From the NCBI RefSeq assembly GCF_021284745.1, contig NZ_CP089925.1, positions 1,673,001 to 1,737,000 on the forward strand: a DNA stretch of 64,000 nucleotides, in the 5' to 3' direction. This stretch comes from Lysobacter sp. KIS68-7 (GTDB lineage: Bacteria; Pseudomonadota; Gammaproteobacteria; Xanthomonadales; Xanthomonadaceae). This document shows positions 44,221 through 54,787 of this stretch, piece after piece. The position numbers and the translations under genes were made by a program. The notes beneath the pieces are model-generated. The model saw only the letters and a program-made list of their open reading frames with translations. It was not told where the DNA came from and made no database searches. Within the stretch, counting starts at the first letter, position 1, and each line of letters opens with the position of its first letter.

Positions 44221-45549
44221 ATGGCCCTTGTGTCGGCGTGGTTGAGGATTCCCTTCTGGCAGCGCGTGCTCGGCGGCTTCGCCCTGGGCGCGCTGGCCGG
44301 CTGGCTGCTGGGGCCGCAGGCCGCGACGTGGTTCGAGCCGCTGGGCGATGTCTACGTCAACCTGATCAAGATGATCGCGATCCCGCTGGTGTTGTTCGCG
44401 GTGATCAATGCGGTCGGTGCGTTGCACGGTCAGAAGTCGATCGCGGCGCTCGCCGGGCGCACCTTCGCGTGGTTCGCCGTCACTGCGGTGCTCGCGGTCT
44501 GCGTGGGCCTGGCGGTGGGCTGGATCGTGAAGCCAGGCTTCGGTGTCGGTGCCTTGCAGGTCGCGTCGGATTACACGCCGAAGGAGGTGCCCGGGCCGCT
44601 CGACGTGTTGTTCAACATCGTGCCGCAGAATCCTTTCCGCGCGTTGTCGGCGACCACGGCGGCGAAGACCGCGGACGGTACGAGCGTGATCGTGCCGAGC
44701 AACGGCACGATCCTGCAGGTGATCTTCTTCGCGGCGCTGATCGGCTTCGCCTTCGTCAGGCTCGGCGAGAAGACCGCAGGCCTGCGCAAGCTCGCGGGCG
44801 AAGCGAACGAGATGATGATCCAGGTCACGCGCTTCGTCCTGGAATTCACGCCGCTGGGCACCTTCGGTTTGATCGCGGGGCTGGTCGGCGCGTACGGCTT
44901 CGAAAAGCTGTTGCCGCTGGGCAACTTCGTGATCGCGTTGTTCATCGCGTGCATCGTGCAGATCGTGGTCGTGTACGGCAGCCTGTTGCTGGTGCACGGA
45001 TTGAATCCGTGGAAGTTCTTCCGCGGCGCGGCGCCGGCGATGCAAGTCGGCTTCGTCGCGTCGAGCAGCTTCGGTGCCTTGCCGGTCTCGCTGCGCAGCG
45101 TCGTGGGCAACCATGGCGTGGACAAGGACTACGCCGCATTCGCCGTGCCGCTGGGCGCGAGCATCAAGATGGATGGCTGCGGCGCGATCTATCCGGCACT
45201 CGCGGCAGTGTTCATCGCGCAGTACTCGGGCATCGAACTGGGGCCGGGCACGTACGTGACCATCGCGCTTGCGTCGGTGCTCGGCAGTTTCGGAACTGCG
45301 GGCGTGCCGGGCACGGCGGTGATCATGGCCACCGTGGTGCTGAGCGCCGCGGGCCTGCCGCTGGAAGCGATCGGGTACCTGTACGCGATCGACCGCGTGC
45401 TCGACATGATGCGCACGATGACCAACGTCACCGGGCAAATGGTGGTGCCGGTGCTGGTGGCGCAGGAAACCGGACTGCTGGATCGCAAGGTGTACGATGG
45501 TCCGCCGCGCGATTTCGCGCTCGAGGATGCGGCGGAAGAACCGGCATGA
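44221..45549 (+). CDS. Dicarboxylate/glutamate:cation symporter
   Basis: 442 aa, DAACS/SLC1 family with eight membrane helices and two re-entrant loops. The first loop is the serine-rich GFVASSSFGALPVSLRSV, the TM7 motif reads IKMDGCGAIYP in place of NMDGTAIY, loop two is GTAGVPGTAVIMA and the substrate helix DRVLDMMRTMTNVTG. Such carriers import glutamate, aspartate or C4-dicarboxylates with sodium or protons. The ATG at 44221 begins the first helix; the upstream open frame adds 26 residues without homology. Its stop overlaps the GNAT gene start by ATGA. Confidence 0.92.
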   Translation: MALVSAWLRIPFWQRVLGGFALGALAGWLLGPQAATWFEPLGDVYVNLIKMIAIPLVLFAVINAVGALHGQKSIAALAGRTFAWFAVTAVLAVCVGLAVGWIVKPGFGVGALQVASDYTPKEVPGPLDVLFNIVPQNPFRALSATTAAKTADGTSVIVPSNGTILQVIFFAALIGFAFVRLGEKTAGLRKLAGEANEMMIQVTRFVLEFTPLGTFGLIAGLVGAYGFEKLLPLGNFVIALFIACIVQIVVVYGSLLLVHGLNPWKFFRGAAPAMQVGFVASSSFGALPVSLRSVVGNHGVDKDYAAFAVPLGASIKMDGCGAIYPALAAVFIAQYSGIELGPGTYVTIALASVLGSFGTAGVPGTAVIMATVVLSAAGLPLEAIGYLYAIDRVLDMMRTMTNVTGQMVVPVLVAQETGLLDRKVYDGPPRDFALEDAAEEPA

Positions 45550-45998
45550 CCGATGACATCGTCCTCGTCGAACGCTTTCCGGACGTCGACGACTACCTGC
45601 GCCTGCGTGCCGCCGCCGGCATGCACGAAAAGACCCGCGAGGCCGCGGCGCGCGCGTTGCCGAACACCCTCTACGGCGTCCGCCTGGAGCGCGATGGCCA
45701 GATCGTCGCCATGGGGCGCGTGATCGGCGACAACGGGTGTTTCTTCACCGTCGTCGACATCGCCGTTGTGCCGGATCTGCAGGGGCGCGGGCTCGGCAAG
45801 CGCATCGTGGCCGCGCTCGACGCGTGGCTGCAGCGCAACGTGCCGCCGTCGGCCTACGTCACGCTGGTGGCCGACGGCGATGCGAAGCACCTGTATGCGA
45901 AGTTCGGCTTCGTCGAAAGCGCGCCCGTCGCGGTCAACATGGAATACGTGATGGAAGCCGGCGGGGTGCGCAGCACGGCGCACCTCCAGCCGAAGTAG
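45546..45998 (+). CDS. GNAT family acetyltransferase
   Basis: 150 aa. Acetyl-CoA binding motif A is VVDIAVVPDLQGRGLGKRIVAAL (about 77-99), with the QGRGLG pyrophosphate loop; motif B appears as LYAKFGFVESAPVAVNMEYVM. Start overlaps the symporter stop (ATGA), so the enzyme is made together with the transporter and may acetylate the imported amino acid or a related amine, which is inference. It ends 3 bp from the convergent metallo-beta-lactamase gene. Confidence 0.92.
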   Translation: MTDDIVLVERFPDVDDYLRLRAAAGMHEKTREAAARALPNTLYGVRLERDGQIVAMGRVIGDNGCFFTVVDIAVVPDLQGRGLGKRIVAALDAWLQRNVPPSAYVTLVADGDAKHLYAKFGFVESAPVAVNMEYVMEAGGVRSTAHLQPK

Positions 45999-46001
45999 GG
46001 A

Positions 46002-47943
<1,942 letters not shown>

Positions 47944-47949
47944 AACGCA

Positions 47950-47973
47950 GAAGGCCGCCTTGCGGCGGCCTTC
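47950..47973. terminator. Hairpin between convergent genes
   Basis: GAAGGCCGCC and its complement form a perfect 10-bp stem with a TTGC loop, 6 bp after the thioesterase stop and 25 bp from the end of the convergent NlpC/P60 gene. Confidence 0.7.
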
Positions 47974-47997
47974 GGAAGAGCGGCGTTGCGACGACGA

Positions 47998-48687
47998 TTA
48001 CATCGCCACGCGGCGGGCCGAGAGGTAACGGCCACTCCAGTAAGAGGAATACAGGCTGTCCACGCGGACGTCCTTGCCGCGGCTCGGCGCGTGCAGGAAG
48101 CGGCCTTCGCCGACATAGATGCCGACATGGCTCACGCGGCCACGCAGGCCGAAGAACACCAGGTCGCCCGGGGCGAGCGCGGCACGGTCGTTGACCGCTT
48201 CGCCGCTCTGCGCCATCTGGCGCGACACGCGCGGCAGGTCCATGCCGAGCACGGTGCGGTAGACGTAACCAACCAGGCCGCTGCAGTCGAAGCCGTCGGT
48301 GGATTCACCGCCCCAGCGATACGGCGTGCCGAGCAGCGTCATCGCCTTGGTGAGGACGTTCTGGATGCGATCGGTCAGGCGCGGCTTGCCGAGGCTGTCC
48401 AACTGCACCGTCGAACCCGGCTCCGCATCGGCGAGGTCGGACAGGTCGCCGAAGATCGGGCGGACGTGCGTGGTGCGGTTGGCGGCGGCCGGCGCAGCGG
48501 CAATGGCGGTGGCCGCCACGGCCTGCGTCGAGACATCGGCGGACGGCGCGGTCTGTGCGAAAGCAACGGAAGTGCCACCGGCGCAAAGCGCCGCGCAGCA
48601 AAGCAAACGAAGCGCGCCAACGCGGACGCGCTGGCGGAATGCACGGGTGGCGGCGGGCTGGCCTGCGGTCAGGTCGTCGGTCGTCAC
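47998..48687 (-). CDS. NlpC/P60 family cell-wall hydrolase
   Basis: 229 aa, secreted (hydrophobic ALRLLCCAALCAGGTSVAFAQ). The C-terminal NlpC/P60 domain has the catalytic Cys in DGFDCSGLVGYVY, His in RVSHVGIYVG and the third polar residue His in FLHAPSRG. These enzymes cut peptidoglycan stem peptides. About 65 residues of linker precede the domain. The start is a GTG at 48687 without a clear ribosome site, so it may lie slightly elsewhere. A second NlpC/P60 gene lies immediately upstream on the same strand; the two share the catalytic domain but not the N-termini. Confidence 0.92.
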   Translation of the reverse strand: MTTDDLTAGQPAATRAFRQRVRVGALRLLCCAALCAGGTSVAFAQTAPSADVSTQAVAATAIAAAPAAANRTTHVRPIFGDLSDLADAEPGSTVQLDSLGKPRLTDRIQNVLTKAMTLLGTPYRWGGESTDGFDCSGLVGYVYRTVLGMDLPRVSRQMAQSGEAVNDRAALAPGDLVFFGLRGRVSHVGIYVGEGRFLHAPSRGKDVRVDSLYSSYWSGRYLSARRVAM

Positions 48688-48840
48688 GAGGTCATCACGG
48701 TTTGAAGACCGAGCGACCTTACCGTTTGATGAGGGGGTGAAGGTTCAGATTTCGTTAGGGCGCTGTGAACAAGTGCCCGTTTTTGCTCGACTTTGTGCAT
48801 TCAGCGACGATCGGCCGCGACCGCTTTCACATGAATGCGC

Positions 48841-49431
48841 TCAGTGCAGGACCCGTCGGGCGCCGCTGTAGTGGTCCCGCCAGTACGGGCCATCGAGGTG
48901 GTCCAGGCGCACCGTGCCGCCGGTGCTCGGCGCATGCACGAAGCGGCCTTCGCCGACATAGATGCCCACGTGCGTGACCGCGCCGCCGCTGGCGAAGAAC
49001 ACCAGGTCGGCGGCCGCAAGGCGTTCGGGCGCGATGCGCGGACCCTGCGAGGCCGCCAGGTCGCGCGCGGTGCGCGGCAACTTCACGTTGGCCATGTCGC
49101 GGAAGACATAGTTGACCAGGCCGCTGCAGTCGAAGCCGCCCTCCGGCGTATTGCCGCCGTAACGGTAGGGCGTGCCGACCAGGCCGATGGCGCGCATCAG
49201 CACCGCGTTCGCGTGTTCGGGATCTTCCGGCGGCACCACCGGCCAGGTGCGCGGCATCGCCACCGACTTCGGGGGCGCGTTCGAACGCACGGCTTCGCCA
49301 CCACCGCATGCCGTGAGCAGCGCACACACCGACAGGAGAAGAAGGAAAGCGAGAGGCCCCCGCGCTGGCGCGGGCCGGGCCTTGCCGGGATAATGCGCGG
49401 CCCCGCAGGCCGCACGCTGTTCTGGCTTCAT
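48841..49431 (-). CDS. NlpC/P60 family lipoprotein hydrolase
   Basis: 196 aa. Lipobox SVCALLTAC then GGGEAV marks a lipoprotein. The catalytic domain matches its downstream paralog in order: GTPYRYGGNTPEGGFDCSGLVNYVF with the nucleophilic Cys, VTHVGIYVG and FVHAPSTGGTVRL. It is presumed to cut peptidoglycan peptides at the outer membrane face. The 153-bp gap to the paralog is long enough for an independent promoter. It is divergent from slyD over 75 bp. Confidence 0.92.
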   Translation of the reverse strand: MKPEQRAACGAAHYPGKARPAPARGPLAFLLLLSVCALLTACGGGEAVRSNAPPKSVAMPRTWPVVPPEDPEHANAVLMRAIGLVGTPYRYGGNTPEGGFDCSGLVNYVFRDMANVKLPRTARDLAASQGPRIAPERLAAADLVFFASGGAVTHVGIYVGEGRFVHAPSTGGTVRLDHLDGPYWRDHYSGARRVLH

Positions 49432-49506
49432 CGCCGAGGAGTGTGGCCGCTTTCACGCGGCGCTAGCAAGCGCCCCCTGCCGCCCGATGCTGGGCCCGGA
49501 CCCCCA

Positions 49507-50001
49507 ATGAAGATCGAAAAAGACCGCGTCGTCCGTTTCCATTACACCGTCAACGAACGCAATGCCCACGAGGCCGGCGAAACGCCGATCGAATCGTCGA
49601 AGGACCGCGAGCCGCTCGCCATCCTGTTCGGCCACGGCAACATCATCCCGGGCCTGGAGAAGGCGATGGAAGGCAAGGAAGCGGGCGATTCGTTCGCCGC
49701 CGACGTCGCCGCCGCCGATGCCTACGGCGAAGTGCGCGAAGGCCTGAGCCAGCGCATCCCCAAGAAGCACTTCGGCGAACAGCGCCTGGCGCCGGGCATG
49801 CAGGTCGTGCTCAACACCAACTTCGGTCCTCGCGCGGTGACGATCCAGAAGGTCGGCATGAGCGTGGTCGATGTCGACCTCAACCATCCGATGGCCGGCA
49901 AGGACCTGCACTTCGACGTCGACATCGTCGACGTGCGCGAGGCGAGCGAAGAAGAACTCCAGCACGGCCACGTGCATGGCGAAGGCGGCCACGAGCACTG
50001 A
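49507..50001 (+). CDS. slyD: FKBP-type peptidyl-prolyl isomerase SlyD
   Basis: 164 aa, soluble. The FKBP core is split by the insert-in-flap chaperone domain as in SlyD: FHYTVNERN, then ILFGHGNIIPGLEKAMEGKEAGDSF, YGEVREGLSQRIPKKHF and GPRAVTIQKVGMSVVDVDLNHPMAGKDLHFDVDIVDV. The C-terminal tail HGHVHGEGGHEH is His-rich and should bind nickel or other divalent metals. The open frame upstream extends far without homology; the ATG at 49507 starts the family sequence. It folds cytoplasmic proteins and may deliver metal. Confidence 0.93.
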   Translation: MKIEKDRVVRFHYTVNERNAHEAGETPIESSKDREPLAILFGHGNIIPGLEKAMEGKEAGDSFAADVAAADAYGEVREGLSQRIPKKHFGEQRLAPGMQVVLNTNFGPRAVTIQKVGMSVVDVDLNHPMAGKDLHFDVDIVDVREASEEELQHGHVHGEGGHEH

Positions 50002-50161
50002 TCGGCCCCGCAAGGCGACACCTCCGGACGGCCCGCGCATGCGGGCCGTTCGCGTTGATGGGCTGCGCGTCGGGGCAGGGGTGCCGCCGGTTCAGTGACT
50101 TCCGGCCGCTGACGGCCGCTCCCGTGCGTGCGCTAATGCGGCCACTCGCGCAGGAGTTTCC

Positions 50162-51631
50162 ATGTCGGACGCACGCTTCACGCCGGTGGCCGTCAACGAA
50201 CGCATCACGACGCTCGATGTCATCCGCGGCGTCGCCCTGCTCGGCATCTTCCTGATGAACATCGAGTGGTTCAACCGCCCGATCTCCGAACTCGACGTCG
50301 GACTTCCGCAAGGCGTCACCGGCATCGACTACTGGGCCGGCTGGTTCGTCCACGTGTTCATCCGCAGCAAGTTCTGGACGATGTTCTCGCTGCTGTTCGG
50401 CATGGGCTTTGCGGTGATGCTCTCGCGCGCGCATGCGGCGGGGCGTCCGTTCCTGGGGCCTTACGTGCGCCGCACGCTCGCGCTGGCGCTGTTCGGTTTC
50501 CTGCATGCCGTGCTGGTGTGGAACGGCGACATCCTGTTCGACTACGCGATGGGCGCGGCCTTCCTGCTGATCGTCTTCCATGCGAAGCCGAAGGCGATGT
50601 TGTGGGTTGCGGGCGTGGCGTTGTTGGGTGCCGCGGTGTTCGGTGGCGCGAAGCTCGCAGGGTACGACCAGGTGGTTTGGGCGCCGTTGCTCGGCATCGG
50701 CGTGCCGGTCCTGACGCTGGGACTGGTGGCCTGGGCGATCCGCAAGTGGCCCGCGAACGGCTTGCGCAACGCAGGCCTGACGCTGTTCCTGTTGCCGTGC
50801 ATGGGCATGATGATCGGTGGCCTCGTCACGCCGCAGACAACCCAGGTCGAACGCGATCGCATCGCCTTGAAGGACGCGCACACGCCGGCCGAAAAGGCGC
50901 AGGTGCGCAAGGACCTCGCCGAAGCCGCGAAAGCACGCAAGGAACACGCGGACAAGGTTGCCGAAGAAACGCGCATCACTTCGCGCGGCACCTATGCTGA
51001 AAACGTTGCGTTCCGCCTCCAGGAATTTCCGCAGACGGCAGGACAGCACGTCTTCTTCGCGCTGTTCTTCGTGCTCGGCATGTTCCTGCTAGGCGCGTGG
51101 TTCATCCGCTCCGGCCTGATGACCCAGCCCGGCATGCACCTCGACCTGTATCGCAAGCTCGCGATGTTCGGCATTCCCTTCGGCATCGGCCTGACCATCG
51201 TGGCGGCCGCGATCGCCACGACGCACGTCAAGGGTGTCAACGACGCGCTGTACACCTTCTCGATGGGCCTGGGCATGGTGGCCGCGTTGCCTGCATGCCT
51301 CGGCTACGTGGCGGCGATCGTGCTGCTGTTCCATTCGCCGCGCTTCACCCGCTTCATGGCGCTTTTCGCGCCGGCCGGGCGCATGGCGCTGACCGTGTAC
51401 CTGACGATGTCGGTGATCGGCACGACGGTGTTCTACGGCTACGGGCTGGGGTGGTACGGCATGGGGCGCGCGATGCAACTGGTGTTCTGCGTCGTGGTGT
51501 TCGCCGTGCTGCTGGCCGCATGCCACCTGTGGCTCTCGCGCTTCCGCTACGGCCCGATGGAGTGGGTGTGGCGGGCGATCACCTACCTGCGCGCGCCGTC
51601 GATGCGGCTGGAGCGATTGCAGCCGGCGTGA
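50162..51631 (+). CDS. DUF418 family membrane protein
   Basis: 489 aa with about ten membrane helices. The opening NERITTLDVIRGVALLGIFLMNIEWFNRP is the common start of DUF418 proteins, and the C-terminal domain (GRMALTVYLTMSVIGTTVFYGYGLGWYG, LWLSRFRYGPMEWVWRAITY) is the DUF418 region itself. A charged 45-residue loop rich in Lys/Glu (KDAHTPAEKAQVRKDLAEAAKARKEH) lies mid-protein. A GCAGGAG site precedes the ATG. Function of the family is unknown; acyltransferase-like roles in the envelope have been suggested. It ends before a bidirectional terminator. Confidence 0.91.
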   Translation: MSDARFTPVAVNERITTLDVIRGVALLGIFLMNIEWFNRPISELDVGLPQGVTGIDYWAGWFVHVFIRSKFWTMFSLLFGMGFAVMLSRAHAAGRPFLGPYVRRTLALALFGFLHAVLVWNGDILFDYAMGAAFLLIVFHAKPKAMLWVAGVALLGAAVFGGAKLAGYDQVVWAPLLGIGVPVLTLGLVAWAIRKWPANGLRNAGLTLFLLPCMGMMIGGLVTPQTTQVERDRIALKDAHTPAEKAQVRKDLAEAAKARKEHADKVAEETRITSRGTYAENVAFRLQEFPQTAGQHVFFALFFVLGMFLLGAWFIRSGLMTQPGMHLDLYRKLAMFGIPFGIGLTIVAAAIATTHVKGVNDALYTFSMGLGMVAALPACLGYVAAIVLLFHSPRFTRFMALFAPAGRMALTVYLTMSVIGTTVFYGYGLGWYGMGRAMQLVFCVVVFAVLLAACHLWLSRFRYGPMEWVWRAITYLRAPSMRLERLQPA

Positions 51632-51643
51632 CCCCGCAAAAGA

Positions 51644-51667
51644 AAACGGCCCGCATGCGGGCCGTTT
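51644..51667. terminator. Bidirectional terminator
   Basis: AAACGGCCCGCA and its complement make a perfect 24-bp palindrome between the convergent DUF418 and M4 protease genes, flanked by A and T runs. Confidence 0.82.
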
Positions 51668-51685
51668 CCTGTCGCTCCCTCCCGG

Positions 51686-53287
51686 TCAGTTCACCGACAC
51701 GGCGCTCCATGCACGCGCGACCGCGGCGTATTCCGCCGAGCCGCTGCCGTACAGGTCCGCCGCCGCCGACAGCGTGGCCGCGCGCGCCTGCGGATAGTTC
51801 GTGCTCGAGGTGAAGTACAGGTCGAGCGCGCGATACCAGATGCGCTGGGCCTTGTCGCGGCCGATGCCGGTCACGCCGGTGTCGCCGTTGCACACGAGCT
51901 GGCCTGGGGTGAAGTTGAAACCGGATGGCGAGACGGCGCCCTCTGCGAGCAGGTAGAAGAAGTGGTTCGCCGGGCCCGACGAGTAATGCGGATCGACGCC
52001 GCCCAAGCCACCGGCCGGATAGCAATCGTAGGAGGCACCGTTGTCCGCCGCGCTCGGCTTGAACATGTAGCGCAGCGCCTTGGTGTTGTTCGGGTTCGAG
52101 GCGTAGATCTTTTCGCCGATCTCGTAGTCCGGCGTATCGAAGGCGTTGTTCGCGAAGAACTCGACCATCGTGCCGAAGATGTCCGAGGTCGCTTCGTTCA
52201 GGCCGCCCGAGTCGCCGGAGTAGGCCAGACCCGAAGTCGCCTGCGTCACGCCATGGCTCATCTCGTGGCCGGCGACGTCGATCGCCACCAGCGGGACGTA
52301 GCTGCCGCCGCCGTCGCCGTAGTACATCGCATTGGCGTACCACGCGGCGTTGACCCAGCCGTTGCCGACGTGCACGTAGCTCTTCACGCCCTTGCCGTCG
52401 TTGAAGATGCCGTTCCGGCCGAAGGTCGTCTTGTAGTAGTCCCACGTGGTCGCGACACCGAAATGCGCATCGGCCGCGACCGTCGCGCGATCGGACAGGG
52501 CGTTGTTGCCCCAGGTGTTGTCGCTGTCGGTGAACAGCACCGCGCGGCGCGCCGCCGTCTGGTAGCCGACGTTGTTGCCGTCGTAGGTGGCGCCACCGCC
52601 GCGCGTGGTGTCGGTCATGTTGAAGCTGTTGCCCGAGCCCGCGGTGTTCAGCGTGACGTTGCCGTAAATCAGCGAGCGACCGGTGCCGACCGCAGGCGTG
52701 CCGCCACCGCCGCCGCCACCCCCGGGTTTCGCCGTATGCACCATGTCCCACTTGTCGAGGATGCGGCCGTTGGCGGCATCGATGAAATAGTGCATCTCGG
52801 TCGGCGTCTGGTCCTTCTTCGTGCCGGTGAACACCACTTCATAGGCCAGGCGCGGCGTGGTGTTGCGGGCATAGATGACCTTGCTCGCGGCACGCATGCC
52901 GTCGAAGCCGGTGCCGAAGTCGGCGCCCGCGGCGATCGTCGCGTCGTCGCCGGAAATGCGCGCGGCCAGGCCCGGGCGGACCGCGGTCTTCAGGGTCTGG
53001 CTGGTCGACTTGAGGACGCCGTTGCGCGAATGCACGACGAAGTCGCCGCCGATCACCGGCATGCCGCGATAGGTGCGTTCGAAGCGAACGTGTTCGGTGC
53101 CGTTGGCGTCGACCACGACATCCTTGACGGCGAAAGCGTCGGAGGCGTTGCGGTTGAAGGCGGCGGCGTGGCCGTCGATCAGGCCGAGCGCGCGGCCGAC
53201 GGCGGGATGGTCGGCCTTCCCGGCCGCGGCAGTTCCCGAGACGAGCGCCAGGGTGATGGCGAAGGTGAGCGTGCGAGTCCGTGACAT
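51686..53287 (-). CDS. Secreted M4 (thermolysin-like) metalloprotease
   Basis: 533 aa. Signal peptide, then an FTP/PepSY propeptide (about 25-210), then an eight-glycine linker (PGGGGGGGGTP) and the catalytic domain. Zinc site HEMSH in DVAGHEMSHGVTQ with the Glu ligand in NEATSDIFG, and the catalytic His in DPHYSSGPANHFF, match thermolysin. It is an extracellular endopeptidase matured by cleavage of its propeptide. A GAGGG site precedes the ATG at 53287. A Clp/CRP-type box lies 75-90 bp upstream and a GC hairpin in the leader, so regulation by the cAMP-independent Clp regulator of Xanthomonads is likely. Confidence 0.93.
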   Translation of the reverse strand: MSRTRTLTFAITLALVSGTAAAGKADHPAVGRALGLIDGHAAAFNRNASDAFAVKDVVVDANGTEHVRFERTYRGMPVIGGDFVVHSRNGVLKSTSQTLKTAVRPGLAARISGDDATIAAGADFGTGFDGMRAASKVIYARNTTPRLAYEVVFTGTKKDQTPTEMHYFIDAANGRILDKWDMVHTAKPGGGGGGGGTPAVGTGRSLIYGNVTLNTAGSGNSFNMTDTTRGGGATYDGNNVGYQTAARRAVLFTDSDNTWGNNALSDRATVAADAHFGVATTWDYYKTTFGRNGIFNDGKGVKSYVHVGNGWVNAAWYANAMYYGDGGGSYVPLVAIDVAGHEMSHGVTQATSGLAYSGDSGGLNEATSDIFGTMVEFFANNAFDTPDYEIGEKIYASNPNNTKALRYMFKPSAADNGASYDCYPAGGLGGVDPHYSSGPANHFFYLLAEGAVSPSGFNFTPGQLVCNGDTGVTGIGRDKAQRIWYRALDLYFTSSTNYPQARAATLSAAADLYGSGSAEYAAVARAWSAVSVN

Positions 53288-53320
53288 GCGAAACCCTCGA
53301 AATGTGGCAAAGGAAAGGAA

Positions 53321-53340
53321 GGGCGCCCTCCGGGGCGCCC
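53321..53340. promoter_or_regulatory. Hairpin in the M4 protease leader
   Basis: GGGCGCCC-N4-GGGCGCCC is a perfect 8-bp stem with a tetraloop, 34 bases before the M4 start codon and within its probable 5' leader. It could stabilise the mRNA or mark an early pause. Confidence 0.6.
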
Positions 53341-53361
53341 GACCCGAGAGTCGGACCAATC

Positions 53362-53377
53362 TGTGACGGACGTCACG
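53362..53377. promoter_or_regulatory. Clp/CRP-type binding site
   Basis: TGTGA-CGGACG-TCACG matches the TGTGA-N6-TCACA consensus at 9 of 10 positions. It lies between the M4 protease gene (start 53287, minus) and the oxidoreductase gene (53512, plus). Clp activates exported enzymes in Xanthomonas and Lysobacter. Confidence 0.6.
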
Positions 53378-53511
53378 CTGCACTGCGACAATCGGCGCTG
53401 CGCTGCGGGGCTGGCGGGCGGGGCGCCGGGGGAAGGCGGCCCGGTTGCGCAGGTCGCCCGGAAAGCTCTGCAATGTCATGCTTCTCCGGAGATCACGAAT
53501 TCAGCGCGTTC

Positions 53512-54777
53512 ATGCAGAGCACGACGGAAGTCGAAACCCTCATCGTCGGAGGCGGTGCCGTGGGTCTGGCCTGCGCGCTTGCCTTGCGCGAGGCCGGCCG
53601 CCAGGTGCGCGTGATCGAAGCCACCCGCGTCGGCGCCGGTGCCTCGCACGGCAACTGCGGGACCATCACGCCGAGCCACGCCCCGCCGCTGGCCGCGCCG
53701 GGCATGGTGCAGACCGCGTTGCGCTGGATGCTGCAGCCCGACGCGCCGCTGTACATCCAACCGCGCGTGGATCCGCGCCTGTGGCGTTGGCTGCTCACCT
53801 TCGCGGGGCGTTGCAACGCGCGCGATTGGGAAACGAGCGCACGCGCGAAGTCGCGGCTCCTCAATGACTCGCGCACGCGCCTGGCCGACTGGATCCGCGA
53901 CTACGCACTCGACTGCGAATTCGTCGAATCCGGCGAGGACTACGTGTTCCGCGACCCGCGCCGTCGCGACAAGGACCTGCACGAAGTGCCGTTCCTGCGC
54001 CAACTCGGCGTGCCGGTGGAAACCTTCGATGGACCCACCTACCAGGCATCGGAGCCGGCGCTCAAGCCCGGCGTCGTCGGCGCGATCCGCTTCACGGGCG
54101 ATGCCGCGCTGCGGCCGGACAAGTACGTTGCCGAGCTCGCACGCACGCTGCGCGCGCGCGGTGGCGAAATCGCCGAAGGCTGTGCATTCGAAAGCCTCGA
54201 ACGCCTGCGCGACGGCCGCATGTGCGTGCAGACCACGCAAGGCGCGATCGAAGCGCGCGACGTGGTCATTGCAGCCGGGGCATGGTCGCCGCAACTCGCG
54301 CGCGCGATCGGCTTTCCCGCGTTGCGCAACGCGATGCAACCGGGCAAGGGCTACTCGATCACCTACGACCCGCCGTCGCGCGTGCCTTCGCGGCCTTTGA
54401 TCCTGCGCGAGCGTTCGGTCTGCGTGACGGCCTGGGCGAGCGGCTACCGCCTGGGCAGCACGATGGAGTTCTCCGGCTACGACACCACGCTCAACGAGCG
54501 CCGCCTCGCCGCACTGGAGCGCGGCGCCGCCGAATACCTGCACGAGCCCGTCGGCCCGCGCGTGCGCGAACGGTGGTACGGCTGGCGACCGATGAGCTGC
54601 GACGACATCCCGATCATCGGCGCGGTGCCGGGCCAGGCGAACCTGTGGCTGGCCACCGGGCACGGAATGATGGGCATCGGCATGAGCACCGGAACGGGCC
54701 AGCTCATCGCGGATCTCGTCGCGGGCCGCGCACCGTCGGTCGATCCTGCCCCCTATTCGCCGGCACGCTTCGCCTAG
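53512..54777 (+). CDS. D-amino acid dehydrogenase-like FAD oxidoreductase
   Basis: 421 aa, DAO-fold flavoprotein. The FAD dinucleotide-binding loop LIVGGGAVGLACALALREAG begins at residue 10, and the C-terminal FAD contact LWLATGHGMMGIGMSTGTGQLIADL matches DadA-type enzymes and D-hydroxyproline dehydrogenases. It should oxidise a D-amino acid or imino acid and pass electrons to the respiratory chain. The ATG at 53512 was chosen for closeness to the FAD loop; an ATG at 53473 would add 13 residues. hutG follows 10 bp later and a 61-aa membrane protein after it, suggesting one operon. Confidence 0.9.
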   Translation: MQSTTEVETLIVGGGAVGLACALALREAGRQVRVIEATRVGAGASHGNCGTITPSHAPPLAAPGMVQTALRWMLQPDAPLYIQPRVDPRLWRWLLTFAGRCNARDWETSARAKSRLLNDSRTRLADWIRDYALDCEFVESGEDYVFRDPRRRDKDLHEVPFLRQLGVPVETFDGPTYQASEPALKPGVVGAIRFTGDAALRPDKYVAELARTLRARGGEIAEGCAFESLERLRDGRMCVQTTQGAIEARDVVIAAGAWSPQLARAIGFPALRNAMQPGKGYSITYDPPSRVPSRPLILRERSVCVTAWASGYRLGSTMEFSGYDTTLNERRLAALERGAAEYLHEPVGPRVRERWYGWRPMSCDDIPIIGAVPGQANLWLATGHGMMGIGMSTGTGQLIADLVAGRAPSVDPAPYSPARFA

Positions 54778-54787
54778 ACTCCGCGCC

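Noticed and set aside
44059-45438. Upstream extension of the alkaline phosphatase frame to 1002 codons
   Set aside because: The extra part is antisense to gltP and lacks any signal or domain; a lipoprotein signal begins at 44058.
49442-49457. TGTGG-N6-TCACG near the NlpC lipoprotein/slyD gap as a second Clp site
   Set aside because: One half-site deviates further from consensus and it lies about 11 bp from the lipoprotein start codon, too close for activation.
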